62,926 nt of DNA from NCBI RefSeq assembly GCF_024346455.1, contig NZ_JAGQCY010000017.1:1-62926 (forward strand), read 5' to 3'. Of this stretch, positions 28,760-39,740 are shown one piece after another (the first letter of the stretch is position 1; each line of letters starts with the position of its first letter). Made by a program: the position numbers and the translations under genes. This DNA comes from Cyanobium sp. Aljojuca 7A6. Lineage in GTDB: Bacteria; Cyanobacteriota; Cyanobacteriia; PCC-6307; Cyanobiaceae. The notes under the pieces were generated by a model that saw only the letters and a program-made list of their open reading frames with translations, was not told the DNA's origin and did not search any database.

Positions 28760-30199
28760 ATGTTCAGTCAGTACAAGCCGAACCAGGGATACGACGAGTA
28801 CTTCACGTCCACCGACCAGCCCCGGGCCACCCTCAAGCCGCTGCTCTCGTCCCTGGGCCAGATGGGACTGGATCAGTTGAACCGCAACCACGTGGCGGCC
28901 GGCATGCTGCTGAAGCGGCTGGGGGCCACGTTCCGCCTCAACGACTCCGGCAGCAAGGGTGTGGAGCGGATCCTCCCCTTCGATCCCCTCCCCCGCCTGA
29001 TCGGGGCCCAGGAATGGGAGCGCCTGGAGCGTGGCCTGATCCAGCGCCTGGAGGCGATCGACCGCTTCCTGGCCGATGTTTATGGCGACCAGAAGATCCT
29101 GGCCGACGGCGTGGTGCCCAGGGGCGACGTGGAAAGTTCCCAGGGTTGGCGGCCCCAGATGCAGGGCTTCCAGCCTCCCCTCGGGCGCTGGTGCCACATC
29201 TCAGGCCTCGATCTGGTGCGCGATGGCGACGGCACCTGGCGGGTGCTGGAGGACAACCTGCGCTGCCCGTCAGGGGTGGCCTACTTCCTCGAGAACCGGC
29301 GGGTGATGAAGCGCATGTTCCCGAGCCTGTTCGCCGGGCGCACGGTGCAGCCCATCGATGACTACCCCTCCCACCTCCTGCAGACCCTGCGGGAACTGGC
29401 CCCCTGGACCGACACCCCCAAGGTGGTGCTGCTCACCCCCGGGGTGTTCAACAGCGCCTACTTCGAGCACAGCTATCTCGCCCAGCAGATGGGGATTCAG
29501 CTGGTGGAGGGGCGCGATCTGGTCTGCGAAGGGGACCGGGTCTGGATGCGCAGCACCGCCGGTCTTGAGGCGGTTGACGTGATCTACCGCCGCATCGATG
29601 ACGACTTCCTCGATCCGGCCGTGTTCCGCAGCGACTCCCTGCTGGGCGTGAGGGGCCTGATGGGGGCCTACGCCGCGGGCCGGGTGGCCATTGCCAACGC
29701 CCCTGGTACCGGCGTGGCCGACGACAAGCTCATCTATGCCTATGTGGGCGAGATGATCCGCTACTACCTGGATGAGGAGCCCATCATCGAGAACGTGCCC
29801 ACCTACATCTGTTCGCGGCCCGACGATCAGGCCTATGTGCTGGAGCACCTTGGGGAGCTGGTGGTGAAGGCGGTGGCGGAAGCCGGCGGGTACGGCATGC
29901 TCATCGGCCCCCATGCCAGCCAGGCGGAGATCGATGAGTTCGCCGTCAAGATCCAGGCCAACCCCCGCAACTACATCGCCCAGCCGACCCTGGAACTCTC
30001 GACCGTGCCCTCCCTGAGTGAAGGGGAGCTCTACCCCTGCCACGTGGACCTGCGGCCCTACGTGCTGCGTGGCAAGGAGGCGTGGGTGAGCCCCGGCGGC
30101 CTCACCCGCGTGGCCCTGCGCCGGGGCTCCCTGGTGGTCAATTCCTCCCAGGGTGGCGGCTGCAAGGACACCTGGATCGTGGATGAAGCCCCATGCTGA
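28760..30199 (+). CDS. circularly permuted type-2 ATP-grasp protein
   Basis: A 479-residue protein starting MFSQYKPNQGYDEYF. Family motifs include FDPLPRLIGAQEWERLERGL, FLADVYGDQKIL, WRVLEDNLRCPSGVAYFLEN, DVIYRRIDDDFLDP, IANAPGTGVADDKLIYAYV and QPTLELSTVPS. These enzymes are predicted to form amide or peptide bonds using ATP; their substrate is not established. Genes encoding alpha-E and transglutaminase-like proteins follow, a conserved bacterial neighbourhood. ATG 28760 begins the conserved domain; an in-frame start at 28652 would add 36 residues without family character. The end overlaps the alpha-E gene by 7 bases. Confidence 0.88.
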   Translation: MFSQYKPNQGYDEYFTSTDQPRATLKPLLSSLGQMGLDQLNRNHVAAGMLLKRLGATFRLNDSGSKGVERILPFDPLPRLIGAQEWERLERGLIQRLEAIDRFLADVYGDQKILADGVVPRGDVESSQGWRPQMQGFQPPLGRWCHISGLDLVRDGDGTWRVLEDNLRCPSGVAYFLENRRVMKRMFPSLFAGRTVQPIDDYPSHLLQTLRELAPWTDTPKVVLLTPGVFNSAYFEHSYLAQQMGIQLVEGRDLVCEGDRVWMRSTAGLEAVDVIYRRIDDDFLDPAVFRSDSLLGVRGLMGAYAAGRVAIANAPGTGVADDKLIYAYVGEMIRYYLDEEPIIENVPTYICSRPDDQAYVLEHLGELVVKAVAEAGGYGMLIGPHASQAEIDEFAVKIQANPRNYIAQPTLELSTVPSLSEGELYPCHVDLRPYVLRGKEAWVSPGGLTRVALRRGSLVVNSSQGGGCKDTWIVDEAPC

Positions 30200-31173
30200 G
30201 CCGCGTTGCCGACTCGCTCTACTGGATCAATCGCAACGTCGAACGGGCCGAGAACATCTCCCGTTTCGTGGAGGTGAGCGAGGCCATGGCCCTCGACTGC
30301 CCCCCCGGCAGCGCCGAACCCTGGCTCCCCCTGATTGAGGCCAGCGGCGACCGCAAGCTCTTCGATGAGCTGTGCCCGGTGGTCACCCCCGAGGCCGTGA
30401 TCCATTTCCTGGTGCGGGAGGCCGACAACCCGAGCAGTGTTCTCAACTGCATCGGCAACGCCCGGGAGAACGCCCGGCAGATCCGTGAAGTGATCACCAC
30501 GGAGATGTGGGAGCAGATCAACGACATCTACTGGACGTTGCAGGAAGAGCACTTCTGGGAGCAACCACCCCAGGAGCAGTTGCGGGAGATCCGCCGCGCC
30601 TGCCAGCTTTTTTACGGGATCACCGACGCCACCCTCAGCCGCGATCTCTCCTGGCAGTTCAGTCGCCTGGGGAGGTTGCTGGAGCGGGCCGACAAGACCA
30701 CCCGGATCCTGGACGTCAAGTATTTCCTGCTGCTCCCCTCGCCCGAGGAGGTGGGCGGGGTGCTTGATGAGCTGCAGTGGATTTCCCTGCTGCGCTCGGC
30801 GGGGGCCTACCAGATGTTCCGGCAGTCGAGCCAGCAGGCCATTGAACCCAAGGCCGTGGCCGCCTTTCTGCTGCTGGATCCGATCTTTCCCCGCTCGGTG
30901 CGTTACTGCCTGGAGAGGATCAGCGACACGCTGCGGATCATCCGCGGCAGCTCGGTGCCCCAGCCCGCCGACGACCTCGAGTGCCTGATCGGGCTCACCC
31001 TGGCCCACTGGAGTTTCACCAGGATCGACGAACTCGTCGCCACCGGACTGCACGAAGCGATCGACAACTTCCAGTCGGACCTCAACCGCCTTCACGAGTT
31101 GATCGAAGCGCGCTACTTCATCGCCCCCACGAGCAGCGCCTCAACTCAGGAGGCGGCATGCGAGTCCGCCTGA
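30193..31173 (+). CDS. alpha-E domain protein (DUF403)
   Basis: A 326-residue all-helical protein that opens MLSRVADSLYWINRNVERAE, the hallmark of the alpha-E family, and has FYGITDATLSRDLSWQFSRL and LLERADKTTRILDVKYF. The family accompanies circularly permuted ATP-grasp ligases and transglutaminase-like proteins, and is thought to be part of a peptide-modifying system; its chemistry is unknown. It overlaps both neighbours, by 7 bases upstream and 16 bases downstream, so it is co-translated with them. Confidence 0.88.
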   Translation: MLSRVADSLYWINRNVERAENISRFVEVSEAMALDCPPGSAEPWLPLIEASGDRKLFDELCPVVTPEAVIHFLVREADNPSSVLNCIGNARENARQIREVITTEMWEQINDIYWTLQEEHFWEQPPQEQLREIRRACQLFYGITDATLSRDLSWQFSRLGRLLERADKTTRILDVKYFLLLPSPEEVGGVLDELQWISLLRSAGAYQMFRQSSQQAIEPKAVAAFLLLDPIFPRSVRYCLERISDTLRIIRGSSVPQPADDLECLIGLTLAHWSFTRIDELVATGLHEAIDNFQSDLNRLHELIEARYFIAPTSSASTQEAACESA

Positions 31174-32057
31174 CCCACACCTTCAACTACCGCTACAGCG
31201 CTCCGGTCTTCCTGGGCCCCCACCGTTTCTGCCTGAAGCCCCGGGGCCATGGCTTCCAGCGCCTGCTCGATTTCCACCTGGCCATCAGCCCGGAACCGAC
31301 CCTGCTTTTCCCGCTGGTGGCCGCCAGCGGCGATGAGATCCTGCGGGCCCGCTTCGAGGGCAGCACCGAGAACTTCCGGGTGCAGGCGATCAGCGATGTG
31401 GAAACCCAGCCGCCCCCGACCCTGGCCACCTGCCTGGAGGACCAGGAGCCCCTGCTCCCCTACCCAGCGGGCCATCTCAACGGCGATCTGCTGGGCTCCC
31501 TGGAGGGGTGGCTGCCCAACGGCCAGCACGACCCGGCCGCGGTGGATCTGGCCCAGGAAGCGTTGATGGGCAGCGATCAGAGGGGGCTGATGTTCCTCGA
31601 CCAACTGGTGGAGATCATCAAGGACCGGGTCAAGTACACCCAGCGGCACGTGGGCCCGGCCTGGCCGGCGGGCCGCACCCTCAAGGAGCGGGTCGGCTCC
31701 TGCCGCGACCTGGCGATGCTGATGATCGAGACCTGCCGCTGTGCCGGCCTGCCGTCCCGGTTCGTGAGCGGCTACCACCTGGTGGAGCCTCCCCCGAAGC
31801 AGTATGACCTGCATGCCTGGGCGGAGGTCTACCTGCCTGGAGCGGGCTGGCGGGGCTTCGACCCCAGTGGCACCGGGAGCATCGACGACCGCTACATCAC
31901 CCTGGCCACCTCCTCCAAACCCACCCTCACGGCGGCGGTGAACGGCAGCTTCTCGGGCCCTGAGGGGGTGGAAAGCGAGCTGGACTGGACCATCGAGGCG
32001 GAGTTGCTGGAGCCTGCTCCCGTGGGCGCTTCCTGGCACGGGGTGCTGCAGCGCTGA
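31158..32057 (+). CDS. transglutaminase-like cysteine protease-fold protein
   Basis: A 299-residue protein. An N-terminal beta domain (MRVRLTHTFNYRYSAPVFLG) is followed by a transglutaminase core with the triad Cys182 (VGSCRDLAML), His219 (YDLHAWAEVYLPG) and Asp235 (WRGFDPSG). All three are intact, so it should act as a peptidase or amide-forming enzyme. ATG 31158 is inside the alpha-E gene end. In many bacteria this domain is joined to a DUF2126 region in one long protein; here the DUF2126 part is a separate gene beyond glgP. Confidence 0.87.
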   Translation: MRVRLTHTFNYRYSAPVFLGPHRFCLKPRGHGFQRLLDFHLAISPEPTLLFPLVAASGDEILRARFEGSTENFRVQAISDVETQPPPTLATCLEDQEPLLPYPAGHLNGDLLGSLEGWLPNGQHDPAAVDLAQEALMGSDQRGLMFLDQLVEIIKDRVKYTQRHVGPAWPAGRTLKERVGSCRDLAMLMIETCRCAGLPSRFVSGYHLVEPPPKQYDLHAWAEVYLPGAGWRGFDPSGTGSIDDRYITLATSSKPTLTAAVNGSFSGPEGVESELDWTIEAELLEPAPVGASWHGVLQR

Positions 32058-32162
32058 AGCGAAGCCACTCTTAAGGAGCGCTCGCCTGTATCCGATGGTG
32101 CAGCGGCAGCGGTACTCCCCAGGCCAGGACAGGTCCCACCTCGCCAATCACGGCATCTCCCC

Positions 32163-34589
<2,427 letters not shown>

Positions 34590-34605
34590 CCCTTTGGCAA
34601 CCCGC

Positions 34606-34623
34606 ATGAGCTGGTCCTCATGA
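34606..34623 (+). promoter_or_regulatory. five-codon upstream ORF abutting the DUF2126 start
   Basis: ATGAGCTGG occurs twice, at 34606 and 34620. The first copy opens a five-codon frame (M-S-W-S-S-stop) whose TGA overlaps the second ATG (ATGA at 34620). It is either a duplicated start region or a tiny leader frame that couples ribosomes into the main gene. Confidence 0.3.
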
Positions 34624-36713
34624 GCTGGATGGAGAGGGTGGCCGAGGCGGCCGAGTTCCGCCTGCGCGCCGCCGGCATCCAACTCACCCTCGGCGGCGAG
34701 CCCACCCTGGTGCCCCTCGAACCGGAAGGGCCGGAATGGAGCGTCACCGCCGACGGCCCCACCAAGCTGCCCATCGCCCGGGCCTTCGCCCTTGATCTGC
34801 AGCAGCGGATCTGGCGCGGCAGCACGCTTCTCTACTGCCCGGGCAAGCGCTACGACGGTGAGGTCAATCCCCGCTGGGCCCTGCGCCTGTTCCTGGGCAA
34901 CGACGGCACGGCGCCGGTCCGCTGGCCTGGCCTCTGCCAGCCCGGCCTGGAGGGTTCACCGCTGAGGGCCAGCGAGGGGCCGGCCTGGCTGGAGCGCCTG
35001 GGCGGGCTCCTGGGCCTCACCCTCCAGCCCGTGCTGCTGCGGGATCCCCTCGACCCCGACCGGCGGGCCTGGGCCGCTCCCTTGAGTGTGGCTCCCGTCG
35101 AGACGGGGGCCGAGGCGGCGCCGGTGGAATGGAAGGTGGCGCCCTGGCCCCTGGCGGAAAGTCTGCGGGAACTCACCGGCGCCCCCGGTCCAGCGGGTCT
35201 GCGTCTGCCCCTGGAGCACCTTCCCGAGGACGTGCCCCGCCAGGTGCTGACCCTGGAGATCGACCCCGACGGCTGGGAACTGTTCCTGCCCCCCCTGGAG
35301 CGCGAACCGCTGCGCCTGTTGCTGCAGGCGGTGGCCGACAGCCTGGGCGACCTGGCCGCACCGAGGCTCAGCGGCGTGCTGCCCGTCGATGCCGGCGAGC
35401 GCTGGCAGGTGCTGGGCCTGACGGCCGATCCGGGTGTGCTGGAGATCAACCTGCCCATCTGCCACAACTGGCTGGAGTACCACCAGTGGCTGCAGCGGCT
35501 GGAGGAGGTCGGTGCCCGCGTCGGCCTGCGCAGCTGGAAGGACCTGGGCGATGGCCGCCAGGAGGGCACCGGCGGCGGCAATCACCTGCTCTGGGGCGGC
35601 CCCGATCTGGCCCACCACCCGTTCTTCTCCCGGCCGGCCTGGCTCACGGGGATCCTGCGCTACTGGCAACGGCACCCGTCGCTGGCCTACCTGTTCTGCG
35701 GCCCCGGAGTGGGCCCCTCCTCCCAGTCGCCACGACCGGACGAGGCGATCGGCGAATGCTTCGATCTCGAGCTGGCCTACCGCGCCATCGAGCAGGCGGA
35801 GGGCCAGCCCTCGGGCGAACCCTTCGGGGATGTCCGGGGCCTGATCGGCGAAACGCTGCGCCATCTCCACGCCGACCGCAGCGGCAACAACCACCGCAGC
35901 GAGATCAGCTTCGACAAGTTCTGGAACCCCGGTGCCCCGGCCGGTTGCCTGGGACTGGTGGAATTCCGGGCCCTCGAAAGCCTGCCCAGCATGGCCTGGA
36001 GCAGCACCATCGCCCTGCTCTGGACGGCCCTGGCGGCCCACCTGCTGGAGCCTCGCCACCGTCCCACCCAGCTGCACGACTGGGGTTCTTCCCTGCACGA
36101 CCGCCAGCTGCTGCCCAGCCAGCTCTGGGCCGACCTCGAGGCCATCCTGACCGACCTGGCGGCCGATGGCCTGGCTCTGGATCCGGCCCCGTTCCGGGCC
36201 ATCTGGGAGTGGCGCTTCCCGCCCCTGCTGCTCTGGCAGGGGGAGGCCGGCTCCGCCGACGCGGCTCCGGCCCTGGAACTGCGTCCGGCCCCCGAGCCCT
36301 GGCCCCTGATCTGCGACACCCCCGTGCAGGGGGGCTTCACCAGCCGGTTCATCGACGGTTCCCTGCGCCGCTTCGAGGTGGTGGCCAACCCGATGTTCCG
36401 CCGCGACTGCCAGCTGCTGGTGAACGGTCGGCCCCTGCCCCTGGAGCCCGCCGGCGAGGGGGCGCCCCAGGTGCTGGCGGTGCGCTTTCGCTTCCAGCGG
36501 CTCTACCCCTGCCTGCATCCAGCGATCGAGCCGCACATGCCGCTGGAGCTTGTGCTGCGCACACCTGGCGGGGATGTCGGTTTCCGTTTGCATCCCGAGG
36601 GCCACCGCTTAGAACCCTGCCCGGTGCCGGTGCCCGGACCGGTTCCTGGCGCGCCCGCCTGGCAGGGGCGCCAGTGCCCCACCGATCACACCATCGACCT
36701 GAGGATTGACTGA
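34620..36713 (+). CDS. DUF2126 protein (transglutaminase-system partner)
   Basis: A 697-residue protein. LTLGGEPTLVPLEPEGPEWS, RWALRLFLGNDGTAPVRWP, ADPGVLEINLPICHNWLEY, GTGGGNHLLWGGP, NNHRSEISFDKFWNP, LVEFRALESLPSMAW and the late CDTPVQGGFTSRFIDGSLRR belong to the DUF2126 region usually fused behind a transglutaminase domain. Here that domain is encoded 2.5 kb upstream, so the protein is a natural split version. The biochemical role is unknown. ATG 34620 matches the start of the conserved region. Confidence 0.85.
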   Translation: MSWMERVAEAAEFRLRAAGIQLTLGGEPTLVPLEPEGPEWSVTADGPTKLPIARAFALDLQQRIWRGSTLLYCPGKRYDGEVNPRWALRLFLGNDGTAPVRWPGLCQPGLEGSPLRASEGPAWLERLGGLLGLTLQPVLLRDPLDPDRRAWAAPLSVAPVETGAEAAPVEWKVAPWPLAESLRELTGAPGPAGLRLPLEHLPEDVPRQVLTLEIDPDGWELFLPPLEREPLRLLLQAVADSLGDLAAPRLSGVLPVDAGERWQVLGLTADPGVLEINLPICHNWLEYHQWLQRLEEVGARVGLRSWKDLGDGRQEGTGGGNHLLWGGPDLAHHPFFSRPAWLTGILRYWQRHPSLAYLFCGPGVGPSSQSPRPDEAIGECFDLELAYRAIEQAEGQPSGEPFGDVRGLIGETLRHLHADRSGNNHRSEISFDKFWNPGAPAGCLGLVEFRALESLPSMAWSSTIALLWTALAAHLLEPRHRPTQLHDWGSSLHDRQLLPSQLWADLEAILTDLAADGLALDPAPFRAIWEWRFPPLLLWQGEAGSADAAPALELRPAPEPWPLICDTPVQGGFTSRFIDGSLRRFEVVANPMFRRDCQLLVNGRPLPLEPAGEGAPQVLAVRFRFQRLYPCLHPAIEPHMPLELVLRTPGGDVGFRLHPEGHRLEPCPVPVPGPVPGAPAWQGRQCPTDHTIDLRID

Positions 36714-36869
36714 ACGGCTAGGCGAGGAGCACAAATACGCTAGAACGACTGCTGGGGCAGGCGATCTGCAAGCTCCAATTCTTCTCCTTCTTTCACTTTC
36801 CTGGCAGACGAAAGCCACATTTCCAGTCCAATCTTCAGGAGAGCTGCAGTTATCACGAATCTCTTCGGG

Positions 36870-36892
36870 GGGGAAGGAGATTTTCCTTCCCC
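36870..36892. promoter_or_regulatory. stem-loop upstream of the PAS/GGDEF/EAL locus
   Basis: GGGGAAGGA-(GATTT)-TCCTTCCCC, a perfect 9-bp stem 42 bases before the ATG at 36935, in a 220-base AT-richer intergenic stretch. No T-run follows on the plus strand, so I favour a leader structure or factor-dependent terminator for the DUF2126 transcript. Confidence 0.45.
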
Positions 36893-36934
36893 ATCCTGGT
36901 CAGCACCGAAAACAATGCCTAACATCCCTGGTGA

Positions 36935-37807
36935 ATGGAAGCATCAGTGCCATCGTTCTGGTTCAGCACCCCGTCAGAACAGGGGCTGATTCCTTGTGTC
37001 GACAGCGTCGGCGACGCCCTGCGTTTTGCCGCTGATCTGGGCAGTGATGATCTTGTCGTCCTGGATCTTGCCAGTGGCCAGTACATCGATTGCAACCGTT
37101 CTGCCCACGAACGGCTCGGCTACGACCGGGACCACTTCCTCACACTGAATCCAGCTGCGATTCAGGCGGATGGTGACCTGGCCGAGGATCTGATGCGGGA
37201 TCAACTGCGGGTGATGCGGCAGCAGCCCAGGGGCAGTTTCGCCACGCGCCACCGGGCCCGTTCCGGCACCAGTCGGAATGTGTCCGTGAGCTATCAGGTG
37301 CTGGAGTTGCGTGGTCGCCTGGTGGCCCTTGTCAGCCACCGCGACCGCACCGACCTGGACACGGCCCTGCGGGAGAGCTCCAGGCTGGGCTCACTGCTGC
37401 AGGAAGCCGAGCGACTCACCCATGTGGGCAGCTGGGAGTTGAACCACCGAACCGGAGGACTGCTCTGGTCGAAGGAGGCCTACAACATCTTCAACACCGC
37501 CCCGGAGCTGACGGTGCCGTCCTACGAGGTGTTCCTGCGGACGGTGCATCCGGAGGACCGTTCCCTTGTGGATGCCACCTTCCAGGATTCCTTCCGTTCG
37601 GGCAGGCCCTACCGGATCGAGCACCGCCTGCTGCTCGACCATGGTCTGCTCAAGGTGGTGCTGGAGCGGGGCTGCACGAGATCCAGCAGCGACTGGAGCG
37701 CATCGCCTTCGTTGATCCCCTCACCAGGCTGCCCAACAAGGCCGCCGCTGTGCGCCAGCTGGCCCGCCTGCTGCGTACCTCCGGCAAGGAGCACAGCATC
37801 GCCCTGA
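36935..37807 (+). CDS. PAS-domain sensor fragment (5' part of a broken PAS-GGDEF-EAL gene)
   Basis: A 290-residue frame. Residues 25-140 form one PAS-like domain (DLVVLDLASGQYIDCNRSAH, LGYDRDHFLTLNPA). Residues 155-245 form the first half of a second PAS domain (LTHVGSWELNHRTGGLLWSK, VHPEDRSLVDATFQ, YRIEHRLLLDHGLLKVVLER). After residue 247 the protein becomes a Ser/Pro/Cys-rich out-of-frame tail. The second PAS domain stops where its PAC half should begin, and the normal continuation (EIQQRLERIAFVDPLTRLPN) is present at 37678 onward in another frame. I infer a deletion of 3n+1 bases that removed the PAC half and broke the gene. Confidence 0.7.
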   Translation: MEASVPSFWFSTPSEQGLIPCVDSVGDALRFAADLGSDDLVVLDLASGQYIDCNRSAHERLGYDRDHFLTLNPAAIQADGDLAEDLMRDQLRVMRQQPRGSFATRHRARSGTSRNVSVSYQVLELRGRLVALVSHRDRTDLDTALRESSRLGSLLQEAERLTHVGSWELNHRTGGLLWSKEAYNIFNTAPELTVPSYEVFLRTVHPEDRSLVDATFQDSFRSGRPYRIEHRLLLDHGLLKVVLERGCTRSSSDWSASPSLIPSPGCPTRPPLCASWPACCVPPARSTASP

Positions 37808-39003
37808 TCAACCTCGACCTCGACAATTTCCAGTCGATCAACAACAGCCTGGGCCATGAGATCGGCAACCAGGTGCTCCAGGCCAGCGGCACCTGCCTGC
37901 GTCACCTGATGCGGCCGGACGACTGGCTGGCCAGGGTCGGCAGTGATGAATTCATCCTGTTGCGACCCATGGCCATGGCGGACCGGGGCCAGGCCCTGCA
38001 GTGGGCGGAGGACATCCGCCGCACCCTTGGCAACACCCCCGGGATGGATACCGGCCTGGCGGTCCAGCCCAGTGCTTCGCTGGGGGTGGCCCTGGCCCCG
38101 GATCACGGCCAGGACCCCGATACCCTGCTGCGCTGTGCCAACACGGCCTTGATGGAGGCCAAACAGCACGGCAAGAACCAGCTGCGCGTCTACTCCCCGG
38201 AGATCAGCCTGCAGCTGCGCGAACGCCTTGAGCTCGAACTGAGTCTGGCCCGGGCCATCGATCGGGAGCAGCTGCGGCTCATCTACCAGCCCCAGATCGA
38301 TCGCAGCGGCAGCCGCATCGCCGGGGCCGAGGCCCTGTTGCGCTGGCGGGATCAGAGCGGTCGGACGGTGTCCCCGAACGTCTTCATTCCGCTGGCAGAG
38401 AGGACCGGCCAGATCCACACCATCGGCCTCTGGGTGATCGAGGAGGCCTGCCGGCAACTGCACACGTGGCATCGCCAGGGGCTGCGGCTGGGGAAGCTGG
38501 CGATCAACATCTCAGCCCTGCAGCTGGGGGCTGAACACCCTTCCCTCTCCGAGCTCCTGGCCGGGGCCCTGCAGAGCTACGACCTGGCCCCGGAAAACCT
38601 CGAACTGGAGATCACCGAAACGGCCCTGCTCAACGATCCAGGCCGTGCCGGCGAACAGCTGCGTCAGCTCGCCGACAGCGGCTTCAGCCTCGCCATCGAC
38701 GACTTCGGCACGGGCTACTCCTCCCTGGCCATGCTCCACTCCCTGCCCCTCGACAAGCTCAAGATCGACCGTTTCTTCGTCGACCGCCTCGGCAATGACG
38801 ACGCCGACCTGGCCATCGTCAAGGCCACGATCGTGATGGCCAAGGAGCTGGGCCTGATGACCCTGGCCGAAGGGGTGGAAACCCGCGAACAACTCCGAAT
38901 GCTCCAGAATCTCGGCTGCGACCAGTTCCAGGGGCACCTGCTGGGCAGGCCCATGGGCGCCGACGCCTTCGGCTCTCTGCTGAGGGGCACGGCCGCAGCC
39001 TGA
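37750..39003 (+). CDS. GGDEF-EAL c-di-GMP enzyme fragment (3' part of a broken gene)
   Basis: A 417-residue frame, with a GTG at 37750 as first start. The GGDEF domain is degenerate (VGSDEFILL instead of GGDEF) and lacks its N-terminal strand when started here. The EAL domain looks complete and active: AEALLRWRDQSG, INISALQL, ELEITETALL, AIDDFGTGYSSLAML, LKIDRF and AEGVETREQL. The product would therefore act, if at all, as a c-di-GMP phosphodiesterase without its PAS sensors. It lies out of frame with the upstream PAS portion. Confidence 0.75.
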   Translation: MRQLARLLRTSGKEHSIALINLDLDNFQSINNSLGHEIGNQVLQASGTCLRHLMRPDDWLARVGSDEFILLRPMAMADRGQALQWAEDIRRTLGNTPGMDTGLAVQPSASLGVALAPDHGQDPDTLLRCANTALMEAKQHGKNQLRVYSPEISLQLRERLELELSLARAIDREQLRLIYQPQIDRSGSRIAGAEALLRWRDQSGRTVSPNVFIPLAERTGQIHTIGLWVIEEACRQLHTWHRQGLRLGKLAINISALQLGAEHPSLSELLAGALQSYDLAPENLELEITETALLNDPGRAGEQLRQLADSGFSLAIDDFGTGYSSLAMLHSLPLDKLKIDRFFVDRLGNDDADLAIVKATIVMAKELGLMTLAEGVETREQLRMLQNLGCDQFQGHLLGRPMGADAFGSLLRGTAAA

Positions 39004-39012
39004 AGCAGGCGG

Positions 39013-39570
39013 TTACCAGCTCACCCCATGGAGCTTGGGCAAGGGCGCGGTCTTGGAGGTCACGGCGAACAGCCGTGGGATGCGGTGGCTGTTGTAGACG
39101 CGGAATTCGCGCACCACGCTGGCGCCTTCCTCGCGCACGGCCTGGTTAAGCACCAGGGAGCCATCGGGATCGGAGACGGAACGGTGGAACGTGCCGGGAG
39201 GAATGCGCAGAATGTCGCCGCCGCAGTCGAGACGAACGATGTGATACGGATAATTCCAGCCCAGATTGACCAGGAAGAAGGTGCGGCCGCCGTGCATGGC
39301 CAGCAGGTTGTCCTCCTGATGGGGATGGAGATAGAACTGCCAGCTGCCGGACTCCTGGCAATCCGGTGGGCTGACCGCCGGACCCGAGTGGACCACCAGA
39401 TCCCGCTTGTTCGAGGTGGGCACGGTGATGTCGAAGAAGCGCACCGACGGGGTGTCGCGGAACTTCTCGTAGGGGATCAGCTCGAACATCGGAGCAGGAC
39501 GGGGTCCTTGGCTGGACCCGGTGGGCGGGCGGCCCTGCAGCTCGTCTCTCGACGGGACGGTGGCGGTCAT
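39013..39570 (-). CDS. cupin-fold protein
   Basis: A 185-residue protein. A single cupin barrel is suggested by WQFYLHPHQEDNLLAMHGG (metal-ligand His/Glu region) and GGDILRIPPGTFHRSVSD. Function is not evident; cupins range from sugar epimerases to dioxygenases and storage proteins. The first 27 residues are low-complexity, and a start at 39489 (MFELIPYEKF) is possible. It lies 9 bases after the EAL gene end, convergent. Confidence 0.65.
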   Translation of the reverse strand: MTATVPSRDELQGRPPTGSSQGPRPAPMFELIPYEKFRDTPSVRFFDITVPTSNKRDLVVHSGPAVSPPDCQESGSWQFYLHPHQEDNLLAMHGGRTFFLVNLGWNYPYHIVRLDCGGDILRIPPGTFHRSVSDPDGSLVLNQAVREEGASVVREFRVYNSHRIPRLFAVTSKTAPLPKLHGVSW

Positions 39571-39740
39571 TGGGAGCGACTTCGTCAGAAGCCTCTGCGG
39601 TCTCTTCAGTGAACCTAATCCTGGCGGGGTCCCACGGTGAGATCGGCTACGAAAGCCCTCGGGCTTTGGGCCAGTTCCGGTGGTGGAGACGCTTGCTTGA
39701 ATGGTCGTCAGAAGACGATCGCGCTGCAGGACAACGTCCC

